Assembly: GCF_005049045.1 (NCBI RefSeq)
Contig: NZ_SUPK01000001.1
Location: 558,001 to 622,000, forward strand
Length of the DNA: 64,000 bases
Reading direction: 5' to 3'
Origin: Cohnella pontilimi
GTDB lineage: Bacteria; Bacillota; Bacilli; Paenibacillales; Paenibacillaceae
In this document: positions 31,891 to 40,588 of the stretch, piece after piece
How positions within the stretch are numbered: position 1 is the first letter of the stretch
How the letters are laid out: every line of letters starts with the position of its first letter
Notes under the pieces: generated by a model
What the model was told of the DNA's origin: nothing
The model's input: only the letters and a program-made list of their open reading frames with translations
Databases searched by the model: none
Program-made: the position numbers and the translations under genes

Positions 31891-33369
31891 TTAGAGGATG
31901 ATGGCAATCAAGCCGCCAGAGCCTTCGTTGATGATGCGGCCGAGCGTTTCCTGCAGCTTGTAGCGGGCGTTGTCGGGCATCATGGCGATTTTGCCTTGAA
32001 TGCCTTCTCTGACGATCGAATGCAGCGACCGGCCGAAAATATCGGACTCCCAAATTTTGATCGGATCCTTCTCGAAATCCTGCATCAAATAGCGGACCAG
32101 CTCTTCGCTTTGCTTCTCGGTTCCGATAATCGGGGCGAACTCCGACTCCACGTCGACCCGGATCATATGAATGGACGGCGCTGTCGCTTTCAGGCGGACG
32201 CCGAACCGGGAGCCTTGCCGGATCAGCTCGGGCTCGTCGAGCACCATCTCCGCCAGCGTCGGAGCGGCGATGCCGTAACCCGTCGTCTTCACCATCTCCA
32301 GCGCTTCCGCGAATCGGTCGTACTCGCGTTTGGCATGCGCGAACTCCTGCATTAACTGCAGCAGGTGATCCTTGCCCCGGATTTCGGTACCGACAACCTC
32401 CATCAGGATTCTGTCGTACAATTCGTCCGGTGCGTACAAATCGATTTCCGCAACGCCCTGCCCCATGTTCATGCCGCTGAGGCCGGCGCGCGCCACAAAA
32501 TCGTATTCCATGAACTGGGCGACCACGCGGTCGACATCCCGGAGACGGCGAATGTCTTTGACCGTTTCGCGGACGGAATTTTCATAGCTGGAACGGAGCC
32601 AGTGCGATTCGTTCAGCACCATGACCCAGCTGGGAAGGTTGACGTTCACTTCATGAACCGGGAATTCGTACAGCACTTCCCGCAGCACGCCCATGACTTC
32701 ATCTTCGCCCATGTTCGCGGCGGACAACGTCATGACCGGAATATCGTATTTGACGGAAAGCTCGCTGCGGAGCGTCTGCGCTTCTTCGCTCCTCGGCCGC
32801 GCCGAGTTGATCACGAGCACGAACGGTTTGCCGACTTCTTTTAACTCGTTGATCACCCGCTCTTCGGCGTCCACGTAGGCGTGACGCGGAATTTCCGCGA
32901 TCGAGCCGTCCGTGGTCACCACAACGCCGAGCGTGGAATGCTCCTGAATGACTTTGCGCGTTCCGATTTCAGCCGCTTCCTGGAACGGAATCGGCTCCTC
33001 GAACCAAGGCGTCGAAATCATGCGCGGCCCGCTTTCGTCCTCGAAGCCTTTGGCCCCTTCCACCGTATATCCGACGCAATCGACAAGCCGGACGTTCACT
33101 TCCAGCCCGTCAGCCACTTTAATTTGCACCGCGTTATTCGGAACAAACTTCGGCTCCGTCGTCATGATCGTGCGGCCGGCCGCACTTTGCGGCAGCTCGT
33201 CGATCGCGCGCACGCGGTCTGCCTCGTGCGTGATGTTCGGAAGCACGACGGTTTCCATAAACCGTTTGATAAAGGTCGATTTGCCCGTCCGTACGGCGCC
33301 GACGACCCCGAGGTAGATATCGCCGCCTGTGCGCTCGGCGATATCTTTGAAAATGTCCACTTTTTCCAC
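31891..33369 (-). CDS. spoIVA: stage IV sporulation protein A (spore coat morphogenetic ATPase)
   Basis: A 492-residue ATPase that polymerises on the forespore outer membrane and anchors the coat; length equals that of B. subtilis. Walker A is GAVRTGKSTF near residue 22, Walker B-like VRLVDCVGYTVEGAKGFED near 93, and the C-terminal tail ends NEGSGGLIAIIL. GTG at 33369 lies after GGAGGGGAAATCTCA. A mother-cell sigma-E promoter is visible upstream and a terminator downstream. Confidence 0.97.
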   Translation of the reverse strand: MEKVDIFKDIAERTGGDIYLGVVGAVRTGKSTFIKRFMETVVLPNITHEADRVRAIDELPQSAAGRTIMTTEPKFVPNNAVQIKVADGLEVNVRLVDCVGYTVEGAKGFEDESGPRMISTPWFEEPIPFQEAAEIGTRKVIQEHSTLGVVVTTDGSIAEIPRHAYVDAEERVINELKEVGKPFVLVINSARPRSEEAQTLRSELSVKYDIPVMTLSAANMGEDEVMGVLREVLYEFPVHEVNVNLPSWVMVLNESHWLRSSYENSVRETVKDIRRLRDVDRVVAQFMEYDFVARAGLSGMNMGQGVAEIDLYAPDELYDRILMEVVGTEIRGKDHLLQLMQEFAHAKREYDRFAEALEMVKTTGYGIAAPTLAEMVLDEPELIRQGSRFGVRLKATAPSIHMIRVDVESEFAPIIGTEKQSEELVRYLMQDFEKDPIKIWESDIFGRSLHSIVREGIQGKIAMMPDNARYKLQETLGRIINEGSGGLIAIIL

Positions 33370-33453
33370 TGAGATTTCCCCTCCCATCGTAATCGCGAAC
33401 CCTTCGTGACCCGCCAGCGCGACGGAACTCGTACACGAACTTGGACTGGTAAC

Positions 33454-33481
33454 ATTGTATGTTCGCCGGACCGAAATATGC
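33454..33481 (-). promoter_or_regulatory. sigma-E-type promoter of spoIVA
   Basis: Minus-strand GCATATT (33481-33475) and CATACAAT (33461-33454), 13 nt apart, closely fit the sigma-E -35 and -10 consensus and lie about 85 nt before spoIVA. Confidence 0.75.
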
Positions 33482-33602
33482 CGCCCGCGACCAAATGTTT
33501 GCCATGCCGGCGTACGCCCGCCGGCGCTCGGTTGTATCCTCAACAAGCATATGAACGGAACGGAATCCGTATGTCTTCGGTTTCTATTCTTCCATGACAA
33601 AT

Positions 33603-33632
33603 AGGACATCCGGCGTGTAGGCCGAATGTCCT
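33603..33632 (-). terminator. hairpin terminator after yphF
   Basis: Minus-strand AGGACATTCGGC-CTACAC-GCCGGATGTCCT, 12-bp stem with one G-T, 18 nt after the yphF stop; the T-run (ATTTGT) is weak. Confidence 0.6.
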
Positions 33633-33649
33633 CTGTTCTGTTCCATTTA

Positions 33650-34372
33650 TTAAGGTGCGACCGGCCGGGGTTCTTCCCCCTGCCACCGGTAAACGGGAGC
33701 TTTAACCGGCACATAGTAGGAAGCCTCCGCCAGCCGGTGACGGAGATCTTCGTCCGGCTTCGGTGCGGCCCCCGTCTTTTGCACGGCGGCTGCGATGTCC
33801 GCGGCATAGTCCGCAAATACTTCGCCATCACCGCTCAACATGAGCTCCAGCGGACGGTGCGAATACATGCTGGATAGATCCGGTCTGGAAGCCCCCAGCT
33901 TGTCATAATCAAGATCAAGATAACCGGGGAAAGCTTCCTCTGCCGCCGGATTGCTTCCGCCGTGGGCGCTTCGGTAATCGTCGACCTTGCTCTGCATGGC
34001 CGTGATCCCTTGATACACTTTCAAATCGAGCAGCTTCACCTGCGGGTCGGTCTCTTCATCGATGATCAAAAAAATATAGCCGCCGCCGTTCTCGAATGCC
34101 GCAGGCGGGATGGCCGACAGGTAGCCCATTCGTTTGAGCTTCCCGAAATCGATGCGGTATTTCTCATATACCGGCACGGAAGCTTCCGCATTCTGGATCG
34201 GAAGCAGACCGGTCGATTCCTTATACCGGTTGACCGCATCTTGAACGGTCAGTACCGCTTCGCGCGCGGATGCGTCTTGACCCGGCGTCTGGTCTTTCGG
34301 ATACAGACAGCCCGAAATGAGCAGCAAAATCATCGTACATAAAGCCAATAATAAGGTGCGTTTTCGATTCAT
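33650..34372 (-). CDS. yphF: YphF-like lipoprotein
   Basis: A 240-residue lipoprotein with signal peptide LLLALCTMILLLISGC; the cysteine at about residue 22 would be lipidated. The rest is hydrophilic, with EAVLTVQDAVNRYKESTGLLP near 38 and YIFLIIDEETDPQVKLLDLK near 100. Position directly upstream of spoIVA fits yphF of B. subtilis, whose role is unknown. ATG at 34372 follows GGGGGAAG at 7-8 nt. Confidence 0.75.
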   Translation of the reverse strand: MNRKRTLLLALCTMILLLISGCLYPKDQTPGQDASAREAVLTVQDAVNRYKESTGLLPIQNAEASVPVYEKYRIDFGKLKRMGYLSAIPPAAFENGGGYIFLIIDEETDPQVKLLDLKVYQGITAMQSKVDDYRSAHGGSNPAAEEAFPGYLDLDYDKLGASRPDLSSMYSHRPLELMLSGDGEVFADYAADIAAAVQKTGAAPKPDEDLRHRLAEASYYVPVKAPVYRWQGEEPRPVAP

Positions 34373-34395
34373 TCTTGTGCTTCCCCCGTATGTCT

Positions 34396-34755
34396 TCACC
34401 ACAATTCATCCTTCTCCCGCTGCTGCTCGGCCAGTTTTTGGCGAATGACCGATTTCAGCGGGTCTTCCGGCACCGTTACCGTAACGTCCGCCTTTACCCG
34501 CGCCTGGCACGAAAGTCGGATCCCTTGGCCGAGCAGTCCGCCGAGCATGCGCTTCTCCGCAGGAGTCGGTTCCTGAAGCGCCGCAGCTTGATCCGGGTCC
34601 ACGTTCACTTTGCACATGAGGCACGACGCCATTCCGTCGCACCGGGTACGAACGGCCACGCGGGCTCGCTTGGAGGCGTCGAGCAGCGTCGTTCCGGGCC
34701 TGACTTCTATCGACCGTTCCTCCGGCAGGAAGGTGACTCTGCGGTTCCCGCTCAT
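34396..34755 (-). CDS. 2Fe-2S ferredoxin, first copy
   Basis: A 119-residue electron-transfer protein with the cluster pattern C-x5-C-x2-C plus a distant C, in RCDGMASCLMCKV (about residues 39-48) and RLSCQARV (about 83). The N-terminal RPGTTLLDASKRA is typical of the fold. ATG overlaps the nucleotidyltransferase stop by 4 nt, and the gene ends 24 nt before yphF. Redox partners are unknown. This is an insertion into the spoIVA-yphF-yphE neighbourhood. Confidence 0.88.
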   Translation of the reverse strand: MSGNRRVTFLPEERSIEVRPGTTLLDASKRARVAVRTRCDGMASCLMCKVNVDPDQAAALQEPTPAEKRMLGGLLGQGIRLSCQARVKADVTVTVPEDPLKSVIRQKLAEQQREKDELW

Positions 34756-35357
34756 TCCGCTCCCGCCTTCATGCTGCGTCCGGCGCCGGCAGTCAGCCGC
34801 CGGAGCCGTTCCGCCGTTTCCGCCGATAGGTCATTGCGCTCGAGCAAGATGTTCAACACCGGCAAATGGCGGTCCGGCTGCTCCCGGATCAAGGAAGCGG
34901 CCAATTCGGTCCGGTCACCGCGTTCCCGCAGCACGTTAAACAGCAGCTCGTGTGCAAGCGGCACCACTTTCACCTTCTGCCCATTCACGTGAAAATCCTC
35001 GCCATACGGGTCCAGCATCTCACGTACTTCCGTCCGATATAGACTTCCGCCGGCTCGAACCTCAAATCCTCCGACGAGCTCTACGACCGTGCCTTCAACC
35101 GAATAATGAGACAGTCTGGAACGATATTGCCCGGTTTGGCTCGGCGTGGGCGTGTCCAATGCATATTCGGTCAAACGCCGGTGAATCGCATCCATATCTG
35201 TTTCATCCGCATAAATGTCCAAATCCCGGGGCGGTCGGTCCAAACGCGCGCCTCTTACCGCCAATCCGGTACTCCCGCCGACCACCCAGACGCCGCCGCA
35301 ATTTTGCAGCCGTTCCGCGAGCACGGCGATAGCCGCCGCAGGATATCCTTGATGCAT
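34752..35357 (-). CDS. nucleotidyltransferase-fold protein
   Basis: A 201-residue protein of the polymerase-beta-type nucleotidyltransferase superfamily. VWVVGGSTGLAVRGARLDRP (about residue 23) holds the GGS-type glycine motif and RDLDIYAD (about 44) the paired aspartates. FEVRAGGSLYRTEVREML may carry the third acidic residue. Relatives include the AbiEii/AadA-like and CCA-adding families; the acceptor here is unknown. The ATG at 35357 has GGAGGGGG upstream; the longer frame from 35381 would begin in a repeat element. No antitoxin-like partner is adjacent, so a toxin role is unsupported. Confidence 0.75.
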   Translation of the reverse strand: MHQGYPAAAIAVLAERLQNCGGVWVVGGSTGLAVRGARLDRPPRDLDIYADETDMDAIHRRLTEYALDTPTPSQTGQYRSRLSHYSVEGTVVELVGGFEVRAGGSLYRTEVREMLDPYGEDFHVNGQKVKVVPLAHELLFNVLRERGDRTELAASLIREQPDRHLPVLNILLERNDLSAETAERLRRLTAGAGRSMKAGAE

Positions 35358-35380
35358 GAGGGATTTCCCCCTCCCTTTCA

Positions 35381-35437
35381 CCCCAAAAAGTGACGTGAAG
35401 CTTCGGAGCGTAATCCGATTACTTTTTGGGGACCCCG
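35381..35437. repeat. palindromic intergenic repeat, copy 2
   Basis: A 51-bp palindrome CCCCAAAAAGTGACG...GATTACTTTTTGGGG followed by ACCCCG, inverted relative to copy 1 at 4054-4111. The outer 11 bp (CCCCAAAAAGT / ACTTTTTGGGG) are perfectly complementary, and a smaller palindrome GTAATC-C/G-GATTAC nests inside. It sits between the second ferredoxin and the nucleotidyltransferase, where a transcript of either strand would fold. Confidence 0.7.
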
Positions 35438-35450
35438 TAATATATTCACT

Positions 35451-35744
35451 CTAAAAATAGGTCCGGTTGACGGCTTTAATCGTTCCGGTTCGCGCTACTT
35501 TCGCCTGGCATCCCAGCCTGAACCCGGCATCCAGCTCGTCCGGACCGAGCCGGTCCCACTCGGCGTCCGTCGGCTCCTCGAGCAGATCCGAGCCTTCCGC
35601 AATATAGCACCGGCATCTGGCGCAAGTGCCTCTCGAGCAGTTAAAGCCCCAATCCACATCCGCACGCAGCGCATGCTCCAGCAGGCTGATGCCGGTTCGG
35701 CTTTCCGTTTCCTTCGTTCGGGTTCTTCCCGTTAAGATCAGCAA
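35451..35744 (-). CDS. 2Fe-2S ferredoxin, second copy
   Basis: A 97-residue ferredoxin with FNCSRGTCARCRCY (about residues 34-47) and LGCQAKV (about 78) giving the cluster ligands. LDAGFRLGCQAKVARTG is typical of the C-terminal ligand region. Start is TTG at 35744 with AGGAGG about 12 nt upstream, no ATG available. The gene follows yphE by 16 nt. It is distinct from, not a recent duplicate of, the ferredoxin at 34396. Confidence 0.85.
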   Translation of the reverse strand: MLILTGRTRTKETESRTGISLLEHALRADVDWGFNCSRGTCARCRCYIAEGSDLLEEPTDAEWDRLGPDELDAGFRLGCQAKVARTGTIKAVNRTYF

Positions 35745-35760
35745 CTCTGTTGTAAACCTC

Positions 35761-35931
35761 CTAAGCCATCGCCGCGACGCCGTACACCAGCCCTGCCAGC
35801 AGCATGACGAATGCGGCCAGAGACAGGACGAACCGAATCCAGCCTTTCGTTTTCAGCCGGGCGAAGGTGATCAAGGCCGCCGCCAGCGCCATAAGGCCGA
35901 TGCCGATGAACGACACCCACATTTTGGTCAT
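35761..35931 (-). CDS. yphE: YphE-like small membrane protein (DUF2768)
   Basis: A 56-residue protein with two transmembrane helices: VSFIGIGLMALAAALITFA and FVLSLAAFVMLLAGLVYGVA, joined by a basic turn (RLKTKGWIR). Size, topology and position near yphF/spoIVA fit the DUF2768 family. ATG at 35931 has only a weak upstream site. Role unknown, likely sporulation-related by context. Confidence 0.72.
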   Translation of the reverse strand: MTKMWVSFIGIGLMALAAALITFARLKTKGWIRFVLSLAAFVMLLAGLVYGVAAMA

Positions 35932-36006
35932 CGGATCCAACTTCGTTCCCCCATCCTATCCGTCCTCAAAACGCTACAAATTATACCACTGGTCCGGAAG
36001 GTTGAC

Positions 36007-36036
36007 AAAAAAAAGACCCCCTTCGGTTCGGGGATC
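36007..36036 (-). terminator. terminator of spoVIF
   Basis: Minus-strand GATCCCC-GAACCGAA-GGGGGTC then TTTTTTTTT, 11 nt after the spoVIF stop. Confidence 0.85.
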
Positions 36037-36046
36037 CGCTCGGCCG

Positions 36047-36322
36047 TCACTTCGGCAGCATCATTTTCATAAGTCCTTCGAGATTGTTGATGTTCATGCC
36101 GCTTTTTCTCACGGCAGCCACGATTTCCTTCACCGTCTCTTCCGACACCGGTACGTTGGCCATTTTAGACACCTGTTTGATCAGCTGGCGAAGCTCATCC
36201 TCGTTTTTCAACGTGTCGGCGGTGACGCCGCTCGCGATTTTTTTAATCGAATTCTCGGTAATGTTTTTTCCGGTTCTTTTGTTTACCATGCCGAGTAAAT
36301 TCTTGGACAAGTTTTTATCCAT
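36047..36322 (-). CDS. spoVIF: stage VI sporulation protein F
   Basis: A 91-residue helical protein of the SpoVIF family, required in Bacillus for late spore-coat assembly. LLGMVNKRTGKNITENSIKK near residue 9 and RQLIKQVSKMANVPVSEETV near 45 are characteristic, as is the terminal NLEGLMKMMLPK. ATG at 36322 follows GAGGAGGGG. A terminator follows; gpsA lies upstream of it by about 100 nt. Confidence 0.9.
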   Translation of the reverse strand: MDKNLSKNLLGMVNKRTGKNITENSIKKIASGVTADTLKNEDELRQLIKQVSKMANVPVSEETVKEIVAAVRKSGMNINNLEGLMKMMLPK

Positions 36323-36425
36323 GTTTCCCCTCCTCAAGTCCACGGTGCAATGTATCCTATGAGGAGGGAGAGCATAAGGTGCGTACAGCCTTGGGCGGCT
36401 GTCGTTCAATTGCGCGGAAACTTGT

Positions 36426-37472
36426 TCATTTTAACCATTTATCACGGGATGCGGCCGCAATTTCCTCAATCTCGTGCCGGCGGACGCGGCCCATCAGATC
36501 GCCGACCGCCTGTTCGGGCGATTTGCCTTCGAACAGGACGGAAAACAGCTGTTCGGTGATCGGCATTTCGACGCCGTAATGAGCCGCAAGCTCGTGTACG
36601 GCTTTGGTCGAACGAACGCCTTCCACCACCATGCCCATACGTTCAAGCACTTCCGCGAGCGGAAGCCCTTTGGCGAGCATGGAGCCGGCGCGCCAATTGC
36701 GGCTGTGGGGGCTTGTGCAAGTCACGATCAAATCTCCGACACCCGCCAGTCCGGCGAAGGTCAGCGGATTGGCGCCCATTGCGGAGCCGAGTCTCGCGAT
36801 TTCCGCCAAACCTCTCGTGATGAGCGCCGCCTTGGCGTTATCGCCGAAGCCGAGACCGTCCGAAAGCCCGGCGCCGAGCGCGATGATGTTTTTGACAGCT
36901 CCAGCCGTCTCCACGCCAATCAGATCCGGATTCGTATAAACGCGAAAATACGCTTCATTCATGAAGAAATCCTGCGCGGCTTCGGCGCAGGCAGAATCCT
37001 TGGAAGCCACCACGACCGTCGTCGGCTGGCGGTTGATCACTTCCTCCGCATGGCTCGGACCCGACAAAACGACGACGCAGCGCTCGTCTTTGTCCAGTTC
37101 TTCGGCCAGCACGGTGGACATCCGCTTTCGCGAGCCGGTCTCGAAGCCTTTGGTAGCATGAATGACCAACGTGTCACTGCTCAGGTGAGGGGCCGCCATA
37201 CGGGCGACATCCCGCATGGCCGAAGAAGGAGCGACGAACAGGGCCAGGTCGGCGCCTTCCAGCGCTTGCGCGATGTCCGCGGTAGCCTTCATGCCGGACG
37301 GCAGCTCGGCTCCGGGAAGATATTTCTCATTCCGGCGTTTCGTATTGATTTCTTCGGCTTGCTGGGGATTGCGCGTCCAAAGGTTCACTTGATGTCCGTT
37401 ATCGGCCAGTACGCGCGCCAAGGCCGTGCCCCAGCTGCCCGCGACGAGCACGGCCGTCCGTTTATGCTCCAT
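36426..37472 (-). CDS. gpsA: glycerol-3-phosphate dehydrogenase [NAD(P)+]
   Basis: A 348-residue enzyme reducing dihydroxyacetone phosphate for phospholipid synthesis. Motifs are VLVAGSWGTALA near residue 9, HATKGFETGSRKRMS near 110, VETAGAVKNIIALGAG near 187 with the catalytic lysine, and GVGDLIVTCTSPHSRN near 241. The first glycine of the usual GAGSWG nucleotide loop is valine here. ATG at 37472 follows AGGGTGA and overlaps the plsY end; both belong to glycerolipid synthesis. Confidence 0.94.
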   Translation of the reverse strand: MEHKRTAVLVAGSWGTALARVLADNGHQVNLWTRNPQQAEEINTKRRNEKYLPGAELPSGMKATADIAQALEGADLALFVAPSSAMRDVARMAAPHLSSDTLVIHATKGFETGSRKRMSTVLAEELDKDERCVVVLSGPSHAEEVINRQPTTVVVASKDSACAEAAQDFFMNEAYFRVYTNPDLIGVETAGAVKNIIALGAGLSDGLGFGDNAKAALITRGLAEIARLGSAMGANPLTFAGLAGVGDLIVTCTSPHSRNWRAGSMLAKGLPLAEVLERMGMVVEGVRSTKAVHELAAHYGVEMPITEQLFSVLFEGKSPEQAVGDLMGRVRRHEIEEIAAASRDKWLK

Positions 37473-38076
37473 GAGGCTCACCCTTTTTGCTGCCGCCCAG
37501 CTTGTTTTCCGTCCCCTTATAAAGCTTTACGATGTTTTTCCGATGGCGGTATACCGCGAGCAGCGTAATCGCGACCGCTCCCCATATGTATACAGGATCC
37601 AAGCCGAACACGGCGAAGCTCACCGGCAGAAGAATCGCAAATACAATGGATCCCAAAGAAACATAACGTGTGAAGACAATGGTAAGAATGGCGACGATTC
37701 CGGCCGCAAGAGACGGCAGAAATGCCCACATCGCCACCGCGCCGATCGTGGTGGCGATTCCTTTGCCGCCTTTAAACCGGAAGAAGACGGGCCAATTATG
37801 GCCGATGATGGCAGCCAATCCGGAAGCGACGGGTACCCATTCGGCATCCCCGAGCAGCCTGCCGAGCAGGATGGCGGCGATGCCTTTGGCCACATCAAGC
37901 GCAAAAACCGCGATGGCCGGACCTTTGCCAAGTACGCGCAGCGTATTGGTGGCGCCCGCGTTACCGCTCCCATGTTGGCGGATATCGATCTTGCGCAGCC
38001 AGCGGGCAAGCAGGATGCTGAACGATATGGAGCCTAGTAAATAACTGATAACAACCGCTAAGAGGGAGGTGAACAA
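37462..38076 (-). CDS. plsY: acyl-phosphate glycerol-3-phosphate acyltransferase
   Basis: A 204-residue membrane enzyme adding the first acyl chain to glycerol-3-phosphate. Its three signature loops are visible: HGSGNAGATNTLRVLGK (about residue 35), FKGGKGIATTIGA (about 100) and the HRKNIVKL region (about 178). Five hydrophobic spans. The start is TTG at 38076 after AGGAGAG. It precedes gpsA with 11-bp overlap, coupling supply and use of glycerol-3-phosphate. Confidence 0.95.
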   Translation of the reverse strand: MFTSLLAVVISYLLGSISFSILLARWLRKIDIRQHGSGNAGATNTLRVLGKGPAIAVFALDVAKGIAAILLGRLLGDAEWVPVASGLAAIIGHNWPVFFRFKGGKGIATTIGAVAMWAFLPSLAAGIVAILTIVFTRYVSLGSIVFAILLPVSFAVFGLDPVYIWGAVAITLLAVYRHRKNIVKLYKGTENKLGGSKKGEPHGA

Positions 38077-38087
38077 TCCGGTCTCTC

Positions 38088-39410
38088 CTATTCCTGATCC
38101 GATTTGCGCCGGGTGAACAGACGCAGCGGCGTGCCCTCGAACTCGAAGGCGGCGCGGATTTTATTTTCCAGATACCGCTCATAGGAAAAATGCATCAATT
38201 CCGGCTCGTTAACGAAAATGAGAATCGTCGGCGGCTTGACGGCCACCTGAGTGACGTAATTGACGCGAAGCCTGCGGCCCTTGTCGGTCGGAGGCGGCGT
38301 GACGGCCACGGCGTCGGCCACGACTTCGTTGAGCAGGTGAGTCGGCACGCGCATCGCATGCTGTTCGGCTGCCCGGTTCACCACCGGCAGCAATTTGCCC
38401 AACCGCTGCTTGGTCAAAGCCGACAAAAACACGATCGGCGCATACGACATAAACAGAAAATGATCGCGGATCGTATTCGTGAACTGCTGCATCGTCTTGT
38501 CGTCCTTCTCCACGACATCCCACTTGTTGACGACGAAGACGGCCGCTTTCCCGTTCTCGTGAGCGTAACCGGCAATGTGTTTGTCCTGGTCGATGATGCC
38601 TTCTTCCCCGTTGATGACGACCAGCACGACATCCGCGCGTTCGATCGCTTTCATCGCCCTCATGACGCTGTATTTCTCCGTCGTTTCGTACACCTTGCCG
38701 CGCTTGCGCATGCCTGCGGTATCGATCAGCACATAACGCTGACCGTCATGTTCGAACGGCGTGTCGATCGCGTCGCGGGTCGTGCCGGCCACGTTGCTCA
38801 CGATGACGCGTTCTTCGCCCAAGATGGCGTTCACCAGAGACGATTTGCCCACATTGGGGCGTCCGATCAGGGCCACTTTGATGACGTCCTCGTCGTACTC
38901 TTCCTCTTGGGCGTCAGGCAGCTTCGCCACGGCGGCGTCCAGCAAATCTCCGATGCCGGTGCCGTGAGCGCCGGACAAGGCGACGGGATCGCCGAAGCCC
39001 AGCCCGTAAAATTCATATATGTCGTCCATCCGCTGAAGATTGTCGACCTTGTTGACCGCCAATACGACCGGTTTTTGAGACCGGTACAGCAGCTGGGCGA
39101 CCTCTTCATCCGCACGGGTAATGCCGGCTTTGGCGTCGACCATGAAAATGATCGTGTCCGCTTCTTCAATGGCCAATTCGGCTTGCACCCGGATGAGACG
39201 AATGAGTTCGTCTTCTCCCTCGATCTCGATCCCTCCGGTATCGATAACGCTGAAGGAAATCCCGTTCCATTCTCCCGTGCCGTAGATCCGGTCGCGGGTG
39301 ACGCCGGGTTTATCCTCCACGATGGCCAGCCGGTCGCCGATGATCCGGTTGAAAATCGTGGACTTGCCAACATTCGGACGCCCGACGATGGCGATTACGG
39401 GTCTTGCCAT
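38088..39410 (-). CDS. der: ribosome assembly GTPase Der (EngA)
   Basis: A 440-residue protein with two tandem GTPase domains needed for 50S ribosome assembly. G1 motifs GRPNVGKST (about residue 9) and GRPNVGKSS (about 184), G3 DTGG and DTAG, G4 NKVD and NKWD are present, followed by the KH-like C-terminal domain ([20 protein letters not shown]). ATG at 39410 follows AAAAGGAG. It is 11 nt before plsY. Confidence 0.97.
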   Translation of the reverse strand: MARPVIAIVGRPNVGKSTIFNRIIGDRLAIVEDKPGVTRDRIYGTGEWNGISFSVIDTGGIEIEGEDELIRLIRVQAELAIEEADTIIFMVDAKAGITRADEEVAQLLYRSQKPVVLAVNKVDNLQRMDDIYEFYGLGFGDPVALSGAHGTGIGDLLDAAVAKLPDAQEEEYDEDVIKVALIGRPNVGKSSLVNAILGEERVIVSNVAGTTRDAIDTPFEHDGQRYVLIDTAGMRKRGKVYETTEKYSVMRAMKAIERADVVLVVINGEEGIIDQDKHIAGYAHENGKAAVFVVNKWDVVEKDDKTMQQFTNTIRDHFLFMSYAPIVFLSALTKQRLGKLLPVVNRAAEQHAMRVPTHLLNEVVADAVAVTPPPTDKGRRLRVNYVTQVAVKPPTILIFVNEPELMHFSYERYLENKIRAAFEFEGTPLRLFTRRKSDQE

Positions 39411-39483
39411 ATTTTCACTCCTTTTGCTGTCTCCACAAACATTCGCAAATCCCATCATAACAAATATCGGGCGTATTGGCTAA

Positions 39484-39675
39484 CTAATGATCGCCGGTAT
39501 TCCTGTCCACCAGAAGAAACAAAGAGTGGTTCAATTCGTGAGCGCCGCAATCCAGCAGCTTCTCCAGCATGAACGCGGTCTTCTCCAATTCGGCGCGGTT
39601 CCCGGCTATGAAAATGGGAGCTCCTCCCGCTACATCCTCTTTCCGCGTCGTGATCAGCGCGACGATTCTAGCCAT
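39484..39675 (-). CDS. capping complex subunit for YIEGIA
   Basis: A 63-residue protein beginning MARIVALITTRKEDVAGGAP and containing EKTAFMLEKLLDCGAHELNH. It overlaps the YIEGIA gene by 8 bp, the arrangement known for the small family described as capping complex subunit for YIEGIA. Biochemical role unknown; a spore envelope role is likely by context. No ribosome binding site of its own is strong, so coupling to the upstream gene is likely. Confidence 0.75.
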   Translation of the reverse strand: MARIVALITTRKEDVAGGAPIFIAGNRAELEKTAFMLEKLLDCGAHELNHSLFLLVDRNTGDH

Positions 39676-40588
39676 GATCCGCCCGCCCTTCTCCTTGTCG
39701 ATTCGCTTCGACCGGCATCCGGACAGCCGCCTCCAGCAAAGGGACAGACTCCACGGCCGCAATCGCCATCCGCGGATCATACTCCCTCGGGAGCGTGACT
39801 AACGCCAGTTGTCCCGTGTCGAGGGCCAGCTTGCCGAGCGGAATCAGCAGCGGTTCCCCCGTATCCCGGTACACGCCGAGCCGCGTCGACACATCGTACA
39901 AAATGGCCTGACGCTGCCCTAAATTCGCAATCGTAACCCGCGCATTTCCGTTTTTGGGGGTGATCACAATACCGATCCCCCGCTTTTCGATAATTTCCCG
40001 GTTTTCTTTCAATCCCACATTCATGAGGTATACGTCTCCGACATACATATTGTGGCCGTCGAACCGGATGGGGGCCGTCTGTACGTCGGCGATATGCCGA
40101 ATGGTTTTGCCTCGCATGAACCGGAAAACGACAAGCAGCGAAAGGAAGCCGGCTGCCAAGCCTGTCCACCACGGAAAAATGATCGACGTCATGGAAGTGA
40201 TCAACGCCGCGAATATCGCCAAATAGTTCCGTCCTTCGAAGGCGACTGCAATTCCTTCGATATAGGCCGCCCCCCGCGGCACGAGTTCCATCTTGTCGAT
40301 GGCGTTCAAAGTCGTTCTTTCCATGTTCCGAACTTCCCGGAACTGTTGGGCGGCAAGCGAAAGAAACGTAATGGCGGTGTAATTTTTGTGATATAAGGAG
40401 GGCACCGCAACCGAACCGAGTGCCGCGGCAATTAAGCCAAGCGCGATGTGTACGATCCGGCCGTGCGGGTAGGCGGGATACTGTCTGTAGTCGCTTCGCA
40501 TCAAGATCAGTCTTGCTCCGAGTCCGAACAAGGTTCCGAGCAGCACACCGGTCAAATCCCGGTGTGTGTGCATCCAATGCCAGATCAA
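39668..40588 (-). CDS. YIEGIA-family membrane protein
   Basis: A 306-residue protein carrying the name-giving motif in GAAYIEGIAVAFEGRNYLAI (about residue 104-123). Membrane spans are near LLGTLFGLGARLILM, IVHIALGLIAAALGSVAVP, AIFAALITSMTSIIF and WTGLAAGFLSLLVVF; a soluble domain of about 130 residues ends it. The start is TTG at 40588, 8 nt after GGAGGG and overlapping the yphA-like stop. In position it corresponds to yphB (seaA) beside der in B. subtilis. Role likely in spore envelope assembly; mechanism unknown. Confidence 0.78.
   Translation of the reverse strand: MIWHWMHTHRDLTGVLLGTLFGLGARLILMRSDYRQYPAYPHGRIVHIALGLIAAALGSVAVPSLYHKNYTAITFLSLAAQQFREVRNMERTTLNAIDKMELVPRGAAYIEGIAVAFEGRNYLAIFAALITSMTSIIFPWWTGLAAGFLSLLVVFRFMRGKTIRHIADVQTAPIRFDGHNMYVGDVYLMNVGLKENREIIEKRGIGIVITPKNGNARVTIANLGQRQAILYDVSTRLGVYRDTGEPLLIPLGKLALDTGQLALVTLPREYDPRMAIAAVESVPLLEAAVRMPVEANRQGEGRADHG

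Noticed and set aside
34752-35357. Toxin of an AbiEii-type toxin-antitoxin pair
   Set aside because: The fold is right but there is no antitoxin-like gene adjacent; both neighbours are ferredoxins.
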